In this document: positions 45,876 to 54,448 of the stretch, one piece after another
Numbering within the stretch: the stretch's first letter is position 1
How the letters are laid out: every line of letters starts with the position of its first letter
Source of the DNA: Eoetvoesiella caeni
Lineage (GTDB): Bacteria; Pseudomonadota; Gammaproteobacteria; Burkholderiales; Burkholderiaceae_B
Assembly: GCF_003315175.1 (NCBI RefSeq)
Contig: NZ_QNRQ01000014.1
Location: 1-64,000 of the forward strand
DNA: 64,000 nt
Direction: 5' to 3'
Program-made: the position numbers and the translations under genes
The notes under the pieces: generated by a model
Database searches by the model: none
Told to the model about the DNA's origin: nothing
Seen by the model: the letters and a program-made list of their open reading frames with translations, nothing else

Positions 45876-46358
45876 ATGAATGACGACGTAACGATTGCCA
45901 AGTCCACTAATTTGGACCTGCGGACGCTACCTGGGCATTACGCCCGGCGAGTTCATCAATTAGCAGTCGCTATGTATACCCAGGAGGTGAGCAGCCTCAA
46001 TGTCACCCCGGTACAGTATTCTTCCTTGCAAACGATCTGCAACCATCCAGGCATTGATCAAAAGACTTTGGCAAGCAGTGTCGGGTCGGACACCGCGACT
46101 ATTGGCGGTGTCATCGATCGTCTGGAAGCGCGAGGGTTGGTCACCCGTAAGGTCGCGCCGCATGATCGACGGGCACGTCTAATTACGCCCACAGAAAAGG
46201 GCGTTGAAATGCTGGGGGCTGTAATACCCGCCATGCTGCGTTCGCAGACGCGATTTTTAGCTCCCCTTACGGCCGAAGAGCGCGAAGAGTTTATGCGGCT
46301 CATGAAGGTTTTAATTGATTCAGATGCTGAGCTAAGCAATACCCCTGCCAAGGAATGA
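45876..46358 (+). CDS. MarR family transcriptional regulator
   Basis: The 160-residue protein has the MarR winged helix: VTPVQYSSLQTICNHPGIDQ, TLASSVGSDTATIGGVIDRL (recognition helix) and the wing ARGLVTRKVAPHDRRARLI, with helices at both ends for dimerisation. MarR proteins usually repress neighbouring genes until a phenolic or other aromatic ligand binds. The divergent binding-protein and Rieske oxygenase genes are likely targets through the palindrome at 45753-45776. The ATG at 45876 is preferred; a GTG at 45861 is also in frame. Confidence 0.9.
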   Translation: MNDDVTIAKSTNLDLRTLPGHYARRVHQLAVAMYTQEVSSLNVTPVQYSSLQTICNHPGIDQKTLASSVGSDTATIGGVIDRLEARGLVTRKVAPHDRRARLITPTEKGVEMLGAVIPAMLRSQTRFLAPLTAEEREEFMRLMKVLIDSDAELSNTPAKE

Positions 46359-46435
46359 GCATATGGCTCGTTCAATACATTGGCATTGCGCATATCTATG
46401 ACGCTTGTGGTAAGACAAGCAATATCAAACAGATC

Positions 46436-46510
46436 AAGGCTCAGCCGTCGCAGATGGGCATTTTTGGGCACTCCATGGGCGGGGCAGTTTGTTCTTTATC
46501 ATGGTTTACG
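46436..46510 (+). pseudogene. Fragment resembling the active-site region of S-formylglutathione hydrolase
   Basis: In a short open frame (46355-46561) the stretch MGIFGHSMGG is encoded by bases almost identical to the catalytic-serine region of fghA (30261-30286). The similarity ends on both sides. It looks like a small relic of a hydrolase gene caught between MarR and the TlpA-like gene. Because GHSMGG is a common hydrolase motif, chance convergence cannot be excluded. Confidence 0.35.
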
Positions 46511-46537
46511 CAATTGCCGGTTTTTGGTCGAGCGCGA

Positions 46538-47347
46538 CTATTGACCGAAGTGACTGTTTAGAGTGCTTTTGAGGCCTGGCATAGTGAGCTCGCCCATGTG
46601 CGAATGCACCATTCGGCCTTTGGCGTCGAAAAACAGCGTCGTGGGCAAGCCGCGTGACCCTATTTCCTGCATGACAAGGGATGCCGGATCCAGCAGGATA
46701 TGCTGTAGCTTCAACCCCTGCGCATCAAGATAGTTTTTAATTACTTGTGCGGTTTCTCCTTGATTGATCAGGACGAAGGCAATATTCGGATATTCCGCCT
46801 GGGCCTTCACGAACACAGGCATTTCGCGGCGACATGGGGGGCACCATGTCGCCCACAGATTTACCACGACAGGCTGGCCGGCAAAGCGGGTAAGCGCTAT
46901 GGGTTGCGAGTCGATAGTGCTTAACTGAAGTACCGGCAATGAGGGCGCGGAACGCTGCAAGAACGCCAGAGTGCCATTTGCGGCCCCCCAAGCTAGCAAT
47001 CCGGCCAAGATGCCTGCATAGACCGGCTTGCGCAGCAGTTGCTTCGAACGCGTTTTCCACCAAACCCACGAAATAGACGCTAACACCCCGGCCGTCACAT
47101 AAAAGCCACCATCCCCCACGGCCAGCATGGCAAGCGGGTTAGCCAGGTAATCCTTCCACCAGACAAGCACGAATGCTATTCGCGCGGTAATCAGGCCAAT
47201 GAACAGAGCATCAAGAATCACGCCGCTCGCAGTCTTGGCGCCGGAATCCGGCAGTTGCCTGGCAACGAGCCGCGTGATAAGCCATGCTGCCATGGCCGCG
47301 ACGACAACAATGACAACCCGAATTGAAAATGGTCCCATACTGATCAT
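46538..47347 (-). CDS. TlpA-family thioredoxin with Lgt-like membrane domain
   Basis: The 269-residue protein has a membrane N-terminal half of about four helices (8-125), then a periplasmic thioredoxin domain with Cys169 and Cys172 in LWATWCPPCRREMPVF and the cis-Pro region GSRGLPTTLFFDAKG. The membrane half, around ITARIAFVLVWWKDYLANPL, resembles prolipoprotein diacylglyceryl transferase (Lgt), but the catalytic HGG region reads YVTAG. The domain is probably a membrane anchor or electron relay, not a lipid transferase. A role in reducing periplasmic disulfides, for example in cytochrome c maturation, is likely. The start at 47347 has GGAG upstream. Confidence 0.85.
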   Translation of the reverse strand: MISMGPFSIRVVIVVVAAMAAWLITRLVARQLPDSGAKTASGVILDALFIGLITARIAFVLVWWKDYLANPLAMLAVGDGGFYVTAGVLASISWVWWKTRSKQLLRKPVYAGILAGLLAWGAANGTLAFLQRSAPSLPVLQLSTIDSQPIALTRFAGQPVVVNLWATWCPPCRREMPVFVKAQAEYPNIAFVLINQGETAQVIKNYLDAQGLKLQHILLDPASLVMQEIGSRGLPTTLFFDAKGRMVHSHMGELTMPGLKSTLNSHFGQ

Positions 47348-47402
47348 GGCAACTCCGCGCTGAACCTGCGGCGGTACGCACTGAGCCGCCATACGATTTA
47401 CA

Positions 47403-47436
47403 AATTTACTTATTACATATAATACGTTAGTAAATT
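47403..47436. promoter_or_regulatory. A+T-rich inverted repeat upstream of the TlpA-like gene
   Basis: AATTTACT (47403-47410) and AGTAAATT (47429-47436) are perfect inverted copies around an A+T-rich core with TATAAT on the plus strand (47418-47423). It could be a promoter-operator for the TlpA-like gene, the plus-strand binding-protein gene, or both. Confidence 0.4.
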
Positions 47437-47474
47437 ATTAGCTAAACGTTAATATTAGTACCAGACAAAAAGTA

Positions 47475-47501
47475 AAAAGCTGGCCGGGTCTCCCGGCTTT
47501 T
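47475..47501 (+). terminator. Terminator-like hairpin in the leader of the ABC binding-protein gene
   Basis: AAAAG and CTTTT flank a CCGGG/CCCGG stem with a 3-nt loop. No plus-strand gene ends here, so it may act as leader attenuation or be chance. Confidence 0.3.
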
Positions 47502-47581
47502 CCATGTCGCCGTCGTGCTGGTTTGCAAAGGCTGACGATATGCGACAGTTTCCAGTTTGAGTTTTTCGAGGGCTATTCACT

Positions 47582-48694
47582 ATGCGTTTAATCCGATCGA
47601 CGTTACTGGCCGCCTTGCTGCCTGTGTTCATGGCTGCGCCGGTTCAGGCTGCCGACCCCATCAATGTGGGTTTCTTTTCGCACATGTCGGGCAACTTCGC
47701 CGAATACGGTGCAAGCTCCAAGAATGGCGTCGAGCTGTATCTGGACAAAATCAAGGCCCAGGGCGGCATTGAAGGCCATCCCATCAATTTGATCGTTGAA
47801 GACGACAGGAACTCGCCGCAGGAAGCGGCCTCTGTGGCACGCAAGCTGGTTGCGACGCCAGTGGTGCTGGCCATAGGTTCGTGGTCGACAACGTCGTCGA
47901 TGGCAGCCGCGCCTATTTTTGCCGAGGCCAAGATCCCGCAGATCAGCCCAACGTCATCTCATCCTGATTTCACCAAACAAAGCAAATATCAGTTTCGTCA
48001 AAACAATACCGACGATATTCTGGCGCAATACAACGCGGCTACCATCCAGGACAAGCTCAAAGCCAAGTCGGTAGTGATCCCCTACTCGCAAGACGATTGG
48101 GGCGTTTATACCGGCAAGGCGACTTCCGACATTATTAAAAAGAACGGCGGCAAGGTACTGCTGCTGGAAAGCGTACAGCCAGGCGCCCGGGACTTCCGCC
48201 CCTTTATCAGCAAGATCCGGGCGCTCAAGCCCGAAGGCGTATTCCTGGCCCTGCCGTATCAGGAAGCATCCATTTTCATTCAGCAGTTGCGCCAGGCCGG
48301 CGAGACCATCCCGGTTGGCGGCGGCATTCCTTTGACTTCGCCCAAGTTCATCGAGCTGGCCGGCAAGGCGGCTGAGGGGACGGTTTTGCATACCTTGTTT
48401 ATTGCGCAAGATCCCAGGTACAAAGAGTTTACCGATGCTTACAAGGCCAAGTACGGTCGCCTGCCCGATCTGTTCTCGGCCTTGGCCTATGACGCAGCGG
48501 GCGTTGGCACAGAAGCGATCCGCCGCGTAATTAAATCCGGCAAGCCGCTTACCGGCGATGCCGTGCGCGACGAACTGGCCAATGGGCCGGCATACACCGG
48601 GGTTACCGGCGTGACCAAATACGAAAACGGCAATGTGCACAAAGATCCTGTTTTCATTGTCGTGAAGAACGGCCAGTTCCAGTTGCTTAAATAG
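47582..48694 (+). CDS. ABC transporter substrate-binding protein, branched-chain (Leu/Ile/Val) type
   Basis: This periplasmic receptor of 370 residues has a signal peptide (about 1-23, cleavage near VQAADP). Its two-lobed fold includes INVGFFSHMSGNFAEYGASS, VEDDRNSPQEAASVARKLV, VVIPYSQDDWGVYTGKA and YDAAGVGTEAIRRVIKSG. It opens the importer operon with the permease fusion and two ATPases downstream. The family takes up amino acids, amides, ureas and aromatic acids; the ligand is unknown. A long imperfect hairpin begins just before its stop codon. Confidence 0.93.
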   Translation: MRLIRSTLLAALLPVFMAAPVQAADPINVGFFSHMSGNFAEYGASSKNGVELYLDKIKAQGGIEGHPINLIVEDDRNSPQEAASVARKLVATPVVLAIGSWSTTSSMAAAPIFAEAKIPQISPTSSHPDFTKQSKYQFRQNNTDDILAQYNAATIQDKLKAKSVVIPYSQDDWGVYTGKATSDIIKKNGGKVLLLESVQPGARDFRPFISKIRALKPEGVFLALPYQEASIFIQQLRQAGETIPVGGGIPLTSPKFIELAGKAAEGTVLHTLFIAQDPRYKEFTDAYKAKYGRLPDLFSALAYDAAGVGTEAIRRVIKSGKPLTGDAVRDELANGPAYTGVTGVTKYENGNVHKDPVFIVVKNGQFQLLK

Positions 48695-48796
48695 CTCCAT
48701 CCCCATATCAAGCGTGCACTTTGTCGGTTTCGCTTGCCTTACAAAAGTAATGTCTGCGCTTCACCTTCGCGTTCACGCTTGATCTGGGAATGGAGC
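48694..48796. repeat. 23-bp imperfect inverted repeat between binding-protein and permease genes
   Basis: GCTCCATCCCCATATCAAGCGTG (48694-48716, given as 23 positions) and its inverse at 48774-48796 match at 21 of 23 positions around a 57-nt loop. Such hairpins often protect the receptor mRNA or reduce transcription into permease genes. A perfect 14-bp palindrome CGCCATATATGGCG lies just downstream at 48810-48823. Confidence 0.6.
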
Positions 48797-48864
48797 GAGC
48801 TCACTATAACGCCATATATGGCGAGGCCGCACCGATTCAGGTGTCGCCTCGCCATGGCCATCTT

Positions 48865-50745
48865 ATGATCGAATTATTTTTTAGCCAGATACTCAATGGC
48901 CTGGCCATCGGACAGGTGTATGCACTGATTGCACTGGGTTTCAGCCTGGTCTTCGGTGTGTCCAACCTGATCAACTTCGCGCAGGGCGCCTTGTTCATGC
49001 TGGGCGCTTTTTTTGCATTCAGCGGCGTCACTCTTCTGGGCCTGCCCTTATGGGTGGCGGCCATCGGCTCCATTGCGCTGGTTACCCTGCTGGGCATGGT
49101 GCTTGAGGGCGTGGCCCTGCGCCCGCTTGAAAACGGGCCTTATATTGCGCCCGTGCTCTCAACCCTGGCCATCGCCTTGATTGTGGACCAGTTGGCGGAA
49201 ATCATCTGGTCGCCGGAAGGACAGGCTTTTCCTTTGCCTTTCGACGAGGTCACGTTTTTCATTGGCAATGCTTACTTCACCAGTACGGACCTGCTTATCT
49301 TCGTGTTTGGTGGTTTGACGGCCCTGGCCTTGACCTGGTTTCTTGCCAGCTCGTGGATGGGGCGCACCGTACGGGCTACGGCGCAAGACCGCGACGCGGC
49401 AGCGCAGATGGGCGTGCGCACCGGGGATGTACGGCGACTGGCTTTTGCGCTGGCCGGCACGCTGGGCGCTATCAGCGGAATTCTGGTGGCCTTGTACTTC
49501 AAGAGCGTGTTTCCGCAAATGGGCATGCCGTTCAGCCTGAAGGGGTTTTCGGCGGCGTTGCTGGGCGGCTTGACCAGCATTCCGGGCGCTGTGCTGGGCG
49601 GCATGCTGCTGGGCGTGGTGGAAACGCTGGCCAGCGCCTATCTGGGTGAAGGCTTTCGCGACCTGGCTGCTTTTTCTTTGCTTTTGGTGTTCCTGCTTTT
49701 TCGTCCGCAAGGCCTGTTGGGCGACCGACGCCTGGATGCGCTGGGCGGTGCCTCGGGCGCCTCCGGACCCATGCCCAGCACCAGCCTGCTGGCTTCGGCT
49801 TCCAGCCAGCGCGCCAGCCATCCCATCTGGGAGATACCCCCGTGGGGCTTCCTGGTCTGCGGCGCAGTCCTGTCGCTGTTGCCGCTCGTGACGCAGAACG
49901 GCTACTTTTTGCAGGCGGTGGTGTACGCCATGATTTTTGCCATGCTTTCGGCCAGCGTCTCATTGGTATCGGGGGCGATGGGCGTGCTGTCCATCGGGCA
50001 TGCCGCTTTCTATGGCGTCGGCGCCTACACAGTAGCGGTGCTGGCCCATACCTACGGCTGGCCGGCCGAATTGGTACTGCCGGCCGCGGCGATTGTCACC
50101 GCCCTGGTGGCCACGATTTCCGCGCTGCCGCTATACAAGCTAAGCGGCCACACGGCGGCGCTGGGTACGCTGGCGATAGGCCAGATCGGTTTCCTGGTGT
50201 TCATGACCTGGCTGCCGGTGACCCGCGGCCCCATGGGATTTCTGAACATTCCCGCGCCGCAATTCGAATGGCTGGGCGGCCTGCGCCTGGCGACCATAGG
50301 GCAGAAATACTGGCTGGTGGCGCTGGTCGTGGCCGTAGGCCTGTTCCTGGCCCAACGGCTGGTCAATTCGGGCATAGGCCGGGTGTGGCGCGGCATGCGT
50401 GAAGACCGCCTGGCAGCGCACGCGGCCGGCCTGCCCGTGCGACGCTATATGTTGCTGGGCTTTGCCGTTTCGGGCGCGCTGGCCGGCTCCGCCGGCGGAC
50501 TGTTCGCCTATGTGCAAAGCGTCATCAGTCCCGACAGCTTCAACGTGCAGGTATCAATGCTGGTGCTTACCATGGCGGTGCTGGGCGGGCTGGGCAATTT
50601 GACGGGCGCGGCTCTGGCCGGTTTTGTGCTGGCCATCGTGCCCGAGCTGCTCAGGTCATTTGCCGAGTGGCGCATGATTTTGTACGGCGTTATCCTGCTG
50701 ATCATGCTGCGCTGGCGTCCGTACGGCCTTCTGGGGGCGCGCTGA
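48865..50745 (+). CDS. Fused LivH-LivM ABC transporter permease
   Basis: In most branched-chain-type importers two separate permeases, LivH and LivM, form the channel; here both lie in one 626-residue protein. The first half (about 1-290) starts MIELFFSQILNGLAIGQVYA and has the LivH block LINFAQGALFMLGAFFA. The second half (about 330-626) has the LivM block GVLSIGHAAFYGVGAYTVAV and GMREDRLAAHAAGLPVRRYM. A Ser/Ala/Pro-rich linker of about 40 residues joins them. The start at 48865 is chosen as the conserved N terminus. The stop overlaps the next gene by one base. Confidence 0.93.
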   Translation: MIELFFSQILNGLAIGQVYALIALGFSLVFGVSNLINFAQGALFMLGAFFAFSGVTLLGLPLWVAAIGSIALVTLLGMVLEGVALRPLENGPYIAPVLSTLAIALIVDQLAEIIWSPEGQAFPLPFDEVTFFIGNAYFTSTDLLIFVFGGLTALALTWFLASSWMGRTVRATAQDRDAAAQMGVRTGDVRRLAFALAGTLGAISGILVALYFKSVFPQMGMPFSLKGFSAALLGGLTSIPGAVLGGMLLGVVETLASAYLGEGFRDLAAFSLLLVFLLFRPQGLLGDRRLDALGGASGASGPMPSTSLLASASSQRASHPIWEIPPWGFLVCGAVLSLLPLVTQNGYFLQAVVYAMIFAMLSASVSLVSGAMGVLSIGHAAFYGVGAYTVAVLAHTYGWPAELVLPAAAIVTALVATISALPLYKLSGHTAALGTLAIGQIGFLVFMTWLPVTRGPMGFLNIPAPQFEWLGGLRLATIGQKYWLVALVVAVGLFLAQRLVNSGIGRVWRGMREDRLAAHAAGLPVRRYMLLGFAVSGALAGSAGGLFAYVQSVISPDSFNVQVSMLVLTMAVLGGLGNLTGAALAGFVLAIVPELLRSFAEWRMILYGVILLIMLRWRPYGLLGAR

Positions 50746-51599
50746 TGGCCGGGCAAATAAACGGATTGGCGGTTCAGGACGTATCCCGGCATTTCAGCGG
50801 TGTGACGGCTGTCGACTGCGTAAGCCTGGCCCTGGAACCTGGCGAGACCCTGGCTTTGGTCGGGCCCAACGGCGCCGGCAAGTCGACTCTTATTCAGCTT
50901 ATCAGCGGTGTCGACCGCATTTCCAGCGGACGTATCTTTTTGAACGGGCGGCGCATAGATCGGCTGCCGCCTGAGCGCATTGCCCGGCTGGGCGTGGGCC
51001 GCAGCTTTCAAACTTCGCGCGTTTTTCCGGCCCTGTCGGTCTGGGACAGCGTGATGCTGGGCACGCAGGCCAACCTGCTTAGCGGCGGGCACGGCAAGAT
51101 CCTGGCAAACGCCGCGCACGAAGTGCTGGCGACCATGTTCAATACATCGGGCTGGCGCCACAGAATTGAACGCCAGGAAGCCATTGCGCGCGAAACCTTG
51201 CAGCTTTTCGGCGACAGGCTTTGGCCGCGCAAGGACCAGCCGGCGTTCAGCCTGTCTTATGCAAATCGGCGCCGGCTCGAGATCGCCAGGGTGCTGGCGG
51301 GGCAACCCGACTTCCTTTTGCTGGACGAGCCCGCGGCTGGCATGAACCCCACCGAAACCGGCGAACTCACCGAGCTTTTGCTGGCCCTGCGTCGCATGCG
51401 GCCCAATCTGGGCATACTGGTTGTGGAGCACAAGCTTTCTTTGGTTCGCAGGGTGGCCGACCGTGTCATTGTGCTGAATCAGGGCCGGGTGCTGGCTCAG
51501 GGCGATCCCGACCATGCCCTGGATCATCCCGAAGTGGTCGAAGCTTATCTGGGCCGCCAGCGGCGGCGCCCCAACTCATCGGATGCGCATCTTGGCTAA
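50745..51599 (+). CDS. ABC transporter ATP-binding protein, LivG type
   Basis: This 284-residue ATPase energises the importer. It has Walker A GPNGAGKST, the Q-loop in GVGRSFQTSRVFP, a degenerate signature (FSLSYANRRRLEIARVLAG, where LSGGQ reads LSYAN), Walker B FLLLDEPAAGMNP and the H-loop in VVEHKLSLV. The NPTE.GEL text after Walker B is characteristic of LivG. It starts within the stop codon of the permease gene (TGATG) and overlaps the LivF-type gene by 17 bp. Confidence 0.93.
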   Translation: MAGQINGLAVQDVSRHFSGVTAVDCVSLALEPGETLALVGPNGAGKSTLIQLISGVDRISSGRIFLNGRRIDRLPPERIARLGVGRSFQTSRVFPALSVWDSVMLGTQANLLSGGHGKILANAAHEVLATMFNTSGWRHRIERQEAIARETLQLFGDRLWPRKDQPAFSLSYANRRRLEIARVLAGQPDFLLLDEPAAGMNPTETGELTELLLALRRMRPNLGILVVEHKLSLVRRVADRVIVLNQGRVLAQGDPDHALDHPEVVEAYLGRQRRRPNSSDAHLG

Positions 51600-52320
51600 G
51601 GACACACCTTTTCTGCTTGTGGAGAATATCGACGTGCACTACGGTGCCGTGCAGGCGCTGTTCGGCGTAAGCTTGTATGTACAGGCGGGCGAAGTGGTAT
51701 CCGTGCTGGGCGGCAACGCCTCGGGAAAGTCCACCACGCTTAAGTCGGTGCTGGGACTTGTTACGCCGTCCAGCGGGCGCATCGAGCTGGAAGGGCGCCC
51801 GATACACCGGCTTGCCGCCCCCGATGTCATCGACCTGGGTGTGGCCAGCGTGCCCGAAGGGCGCCGTATTTTTCCGGAAATGTCGGTGCTTGAAAACCTG
51901 CTGATGGGCGCGTACCCGCGCCGCCATGAAAAAGAACAGATCGCCAAAGACCTGGAAGAGGTCTTCCTGTCGTTTCCGCGCCTGGCCGAAAGGCGCAAGC
52001 AGGCGGCGGGCACTTTGTCGGGCGGCGAGCAGCAGATGCTGGCGCTGGGCCGGGCCTGGCTGCGGCGCGGCAAACTGATTTGCATCGACGAGCCTTCCAT
52101 GGGTTTGTCGCCGAAATTCGTGGACATGGTCTATGAGGTGCTGTTCCGCTGGAAAGCAGCGGGCCAGACCATATTGCTGGTCGAGCAGAATGCGCGGATA
52201 GCGCTGGAGCTGGCCGATCGGGCCTATGTGCTGCAGCACGGCCATGTCATTTTAAAGGGATCGGCCGCCGACCTGGCCGCCGACCCCATGGTGCAGAAAG
52301 CGTATTTGGGGGCAGCATGA
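51583..52320 (+). CDS. ABC transporter ATP-binding protein, LivF type
   Basis: This is the second ATPase of the importer, 245 residues. It has Walker A GGNASGKST (an Asn-Ala variant of the loop), the LivF-type segment GVASVPEGRRIFPEMSVLEN, the signature LSGGEQQMLALGRA, Walker B LICIDEPSMGLSP and the H-loop-region LLVEQNARIAL, where Gln replaces the usual His. The start at 51583 overlaps LivG by 17 bp, and its stop overlaps the flavoprotein gene by 4 bp, tying transport to metabolism. Confidence 0.93.
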   Translation: MRILAKDTPFLLVENIDVHYGAVQALFGVSLYVQAGEVVSVLGGNASGKSTTLKSVLGLVTPSSGRIELEGRPIHRLAAPDVIDLGVASVPEGRRIFPEMSVLENLLMGAYPRRHEKEQIAKDLEEVFLSFPRLAERRKQAAGTLSGGEQQMLALGRAWLRRGKLICIDEPSMGLSPKFVDMVYEVLFRWKAAGQTILLVEQNARIALELADRAYVLQHGHVILKGSAADLAADPMVQKAYLGAA

Positions 52321-54077
52321 ACGCTGAAAACATACTGAACGAAGAAACCGATGTGCTGGTGATAGGTGCCGGCGGCGCCGGCATGAGCGCGGCAATAGCC
52401 GCCGCCAAGGCCGGAAGCCGGGTCATCATGACCGACCGCAGCCTGGTGGGGCGCGGCGGTGCAACCATCATGGCGCAGATGACCGTGGCCGTCGCCCTGG
52501 GCGAACAAACTCCGGACGATTGGCGCTACCACTATGCCGACACCCTGAAAGCCGGCCGCGGCCTGTGCAGCGAACCGCTGGCCAGGCTGCTGTGCGAGTC
52601 GGGCGTCGACGCCATCCGTTTGATGGACAGTTGGGGAGTGGGCTGGGCGCGGGCCGACGGCCATCTGACCCAGGCGCATGCGCCCGGGCATGACCGCGCG
52701 CGCTGTGTGTATGTCGATTACCTGAACACCGGGCCGGCGGTTGCCAAGACCTTGCGCACGCAAGTGGCGCACGACGCGCGCATACAGCGCCTGGGCGACA
52801 TTCTGGTGGTCGACCTGCTGGTTGAAGCCGGCCGGGCGGTGGGCGCGGTTGCCGTGCATTTGACCACCGGCGAGCGCATGGTGATACGAGCCGGCGCAGT
52901 CATCATTGCAACAGGCGGGCTGACCCGGCTGTACAAGCGCAACAGCGCTTCGCTGAACATGGGCGGCGACGGCTACGCGCTTGCCTTGCGTGCCGGCGCG
53001 CATCTTATCGACATGGAGTTTGTGCAGTTTTTCCCTATCGGCCACCTGGCGCCGCGCCTGGTGGGCTTTGACCCCATCATGTGGGATCCTTTCCGCTACA
53101 AGCTGGGCGGGCGCCTGTTGAACGGACTGGGCGAAGAGTTTGTTGAAAAATACGGCCATGCCTCGGAAGACCAAGGCTATACCGTTACCCGCGACGCGGC
53201 CACTTACGCTATTTTGAAAGAGGTCGAGGCCGGCCGCGGCACACCCGCCGGCGGCGCCTATTTAAGCTTCCAGCATGTGCCGGAAGCCACGCTGCGCCAA
53301 GCCTTTGGCCCCATCATCGATAAGCTGGCGGCCAATGGCATCGACCTTACCAAGAACCCCATAGAGGTCGCACCCATTGCCCACTACCACATGGGCGGCA
53401 TACGCGTTGATGTCGATATGAGCACCGATGTGCCGGGCCTTTATGCCGCGGGCGAAGCCGTGGGCGGAGCCAATGGCGCCAATCGCCTGTCGGGCAATGC
53501 CATTACCGAGGCCATCAGCTTCGGCCTGCAGGCCGGCCGCTCGGCGGCGGCTTATGCGGGCACGGCGGCAACGGCCGACGTCCAAAGCGCTGCTACGCTG
53601 GCCGAGCCCGTACTGGCAATGCTGGCGACCGAACCGTCCGCATCCGAAGACCATGTCAATGTGGCGCACCTGATCGCGCGCTTGCAGGAAATCATGCAAA
53701 TCCATGTGGGACCTTTCCGCAACCAGCAGGGCCTGGAACAGGCGCTGGTTGAAATCGGGCAACTGCGCGAAGAGGTGGGCGACAAGCTGCAAGGCGGGAC
53801 TGGGCCGCAAGACCCGGTGCGCCTGGATGCGCTGGACCTGCGCAATATGCTGATGGTGGCCGAAGCCGTCGCGCGCAGCGCGCTGTCGCGCACGGAAAGC
53901 CGGGGTGCGCACCAGCGCGAAGATTACCCGGGGCTGGACGAAGCCTGGACGCTGAACCAGACCCTGTCATGGAAGGACGGCAAATGGACATTGGCAACGC
54001 AGCCCGTCGAGCGCCTGTCGGCCCAAGCCGAGGCGGAGCTTGCGCTGGCGGGTACTGAGCAAGGAGGACAGGCATGA
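52317..54077 (+). CDS. Fumarate reductase/succinate dehydrogenase-like flavoprotein
   Basis: The 586-residue FAD protein belongs to the succinate dehydrogenase/fumarate reductase flavoprotein superfamily. It has the FAD fold DVLVIGAGGAGMSAAIAAAK, a second dinucleotide loop AVIIATGGLTRLY, the substrate-domain His in PIAHYHMGGI and the Arg in GANRLSGNAIT, with GLYAAGEAVGGANG before it. Sequence outside these motifs differs from housekeeping SdhA, so it probably oxidises or reduces a special substrate. It is coupled by 4-bp overlaps to the ABC ATPase upstream and to a small 2Fe-2S protein downstream. Confidence 0.88.
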   Translation: MNAENILNEETDVLVIGAGGAGMSAAIAAAKAGSRVIMTDRSLVGRGGATIMAQMTVAVALGEQTPDDWRYHYADTLKAGRGLCSEPLARLLCESGVDAIRLMDSWGVGWARADGHLTQAHAPGHDRARCVYVDYLNTGPAVAKTLRTQVAHDARIQRLGDILVVDLLVEAGRAVGAVAVHLTTGERMVIRAGAVIIATGGLTRLYKRNSASLNMGGDGYALALRAGAHLIDMEFVQFFPIGHLAPRLVGFDPIMWDPFRYKLGGRLLNGLGEEFVEKYGHASEDQGYTVTRDAATYAILKEVEAGRGTPAGGAYLSFQHVPEATLRQAFGPIIDKLAANGIDLTKNPIEVAPIAHYHMGGIRVDVDMSTDVPGLYAAGEAVGGANGANRLSGNAITEAISFGLQAGRSAAAYAGTAATADVQSAATLAEPVLAMLATEPSASEDHVNVAHLIARLQEIMQIHVGPFRNQQGLEQALVEIGQLREEVGDKLQGGTGPQDPVRLDALDLRNMLMVAEAVARSALSRTESRGAHQREDYPGLDEAWTLNQTLSWKDGKWTLATQPVERLSAQAEAELALAGTEQGGQA

Positions 54078-54448
54078 GCACCGAAGACAAACCCACCATG
54101 ATTTGCCTGGATGTGCAGCGCGGGGTGGGCGCTGGCGCAACTCGGGTGCAGCGCTACGAACTGCCGGTCGGCGCCGCCGATTCATTGCTGGATGGACTGC
54201 GATGGGTGCGCGAGAACCTGGACGATACGCTGGCTGTGCGCTATTCATGCATCAACGCCAACGCCTGTAAAGAATGTATGGTGTTGCTGGACGGCAAGGT
54301 CGTCTATGCCTGCATGGCCCGCATGCAGCCCGGTGCAACGCACACGGTCGCGCCATTGGCGAACAAGGCTCGCATCCGCGATCTTATTTCGCAGATTGCG
54401 CCGGTCAAAGAACGCTTGGGAGGCCAGGAGGACGACGATGACCTCTGA
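54074..54448 (+). CDS. Small 2Fe-2S ferredoxin-like protein (SdhB N-terminal domain type)
   Basis: The 124-residue protein matches only the N-terminal ferredoxin domain of succinate dehydrogenase iron-sulfur subunits. Cys59, Cys65, Cys68 and Cys80 (YSCINANACKECMVLLDG, then VVYAC) match the 2Fe-2S pattern. The C-terminal domain that would hold 4Fe-4S and 3Fe-4S clusters is missing; a short acidic tail (EDDDDL) ends the protein. It overlaps the flavoprotein gene by 4 bp and the regulator gene by 11 bp. It is probably the electron acceptor of the flavoprotein, passing electrons to an unknown partner. Confidence 0.85.
   Translation: MSTEDKPTMICLDVQRGVGAGATRVQRYELPVGAADSLLDGLRWVRENLDDTLAVRYSCINANACKECMVLLDGKVVYACMARMQPGATHTVAPLANKARIRDLISQIAPVKERLGGQEDDDDL

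Noticed and set aside
54111-54437. Long upstream extension of the winged-helix protein
   Set aside because: It overlaps the 2Fe-2S gene in another frame; AGGAGG and the conserved part favour the ATG at 54438.
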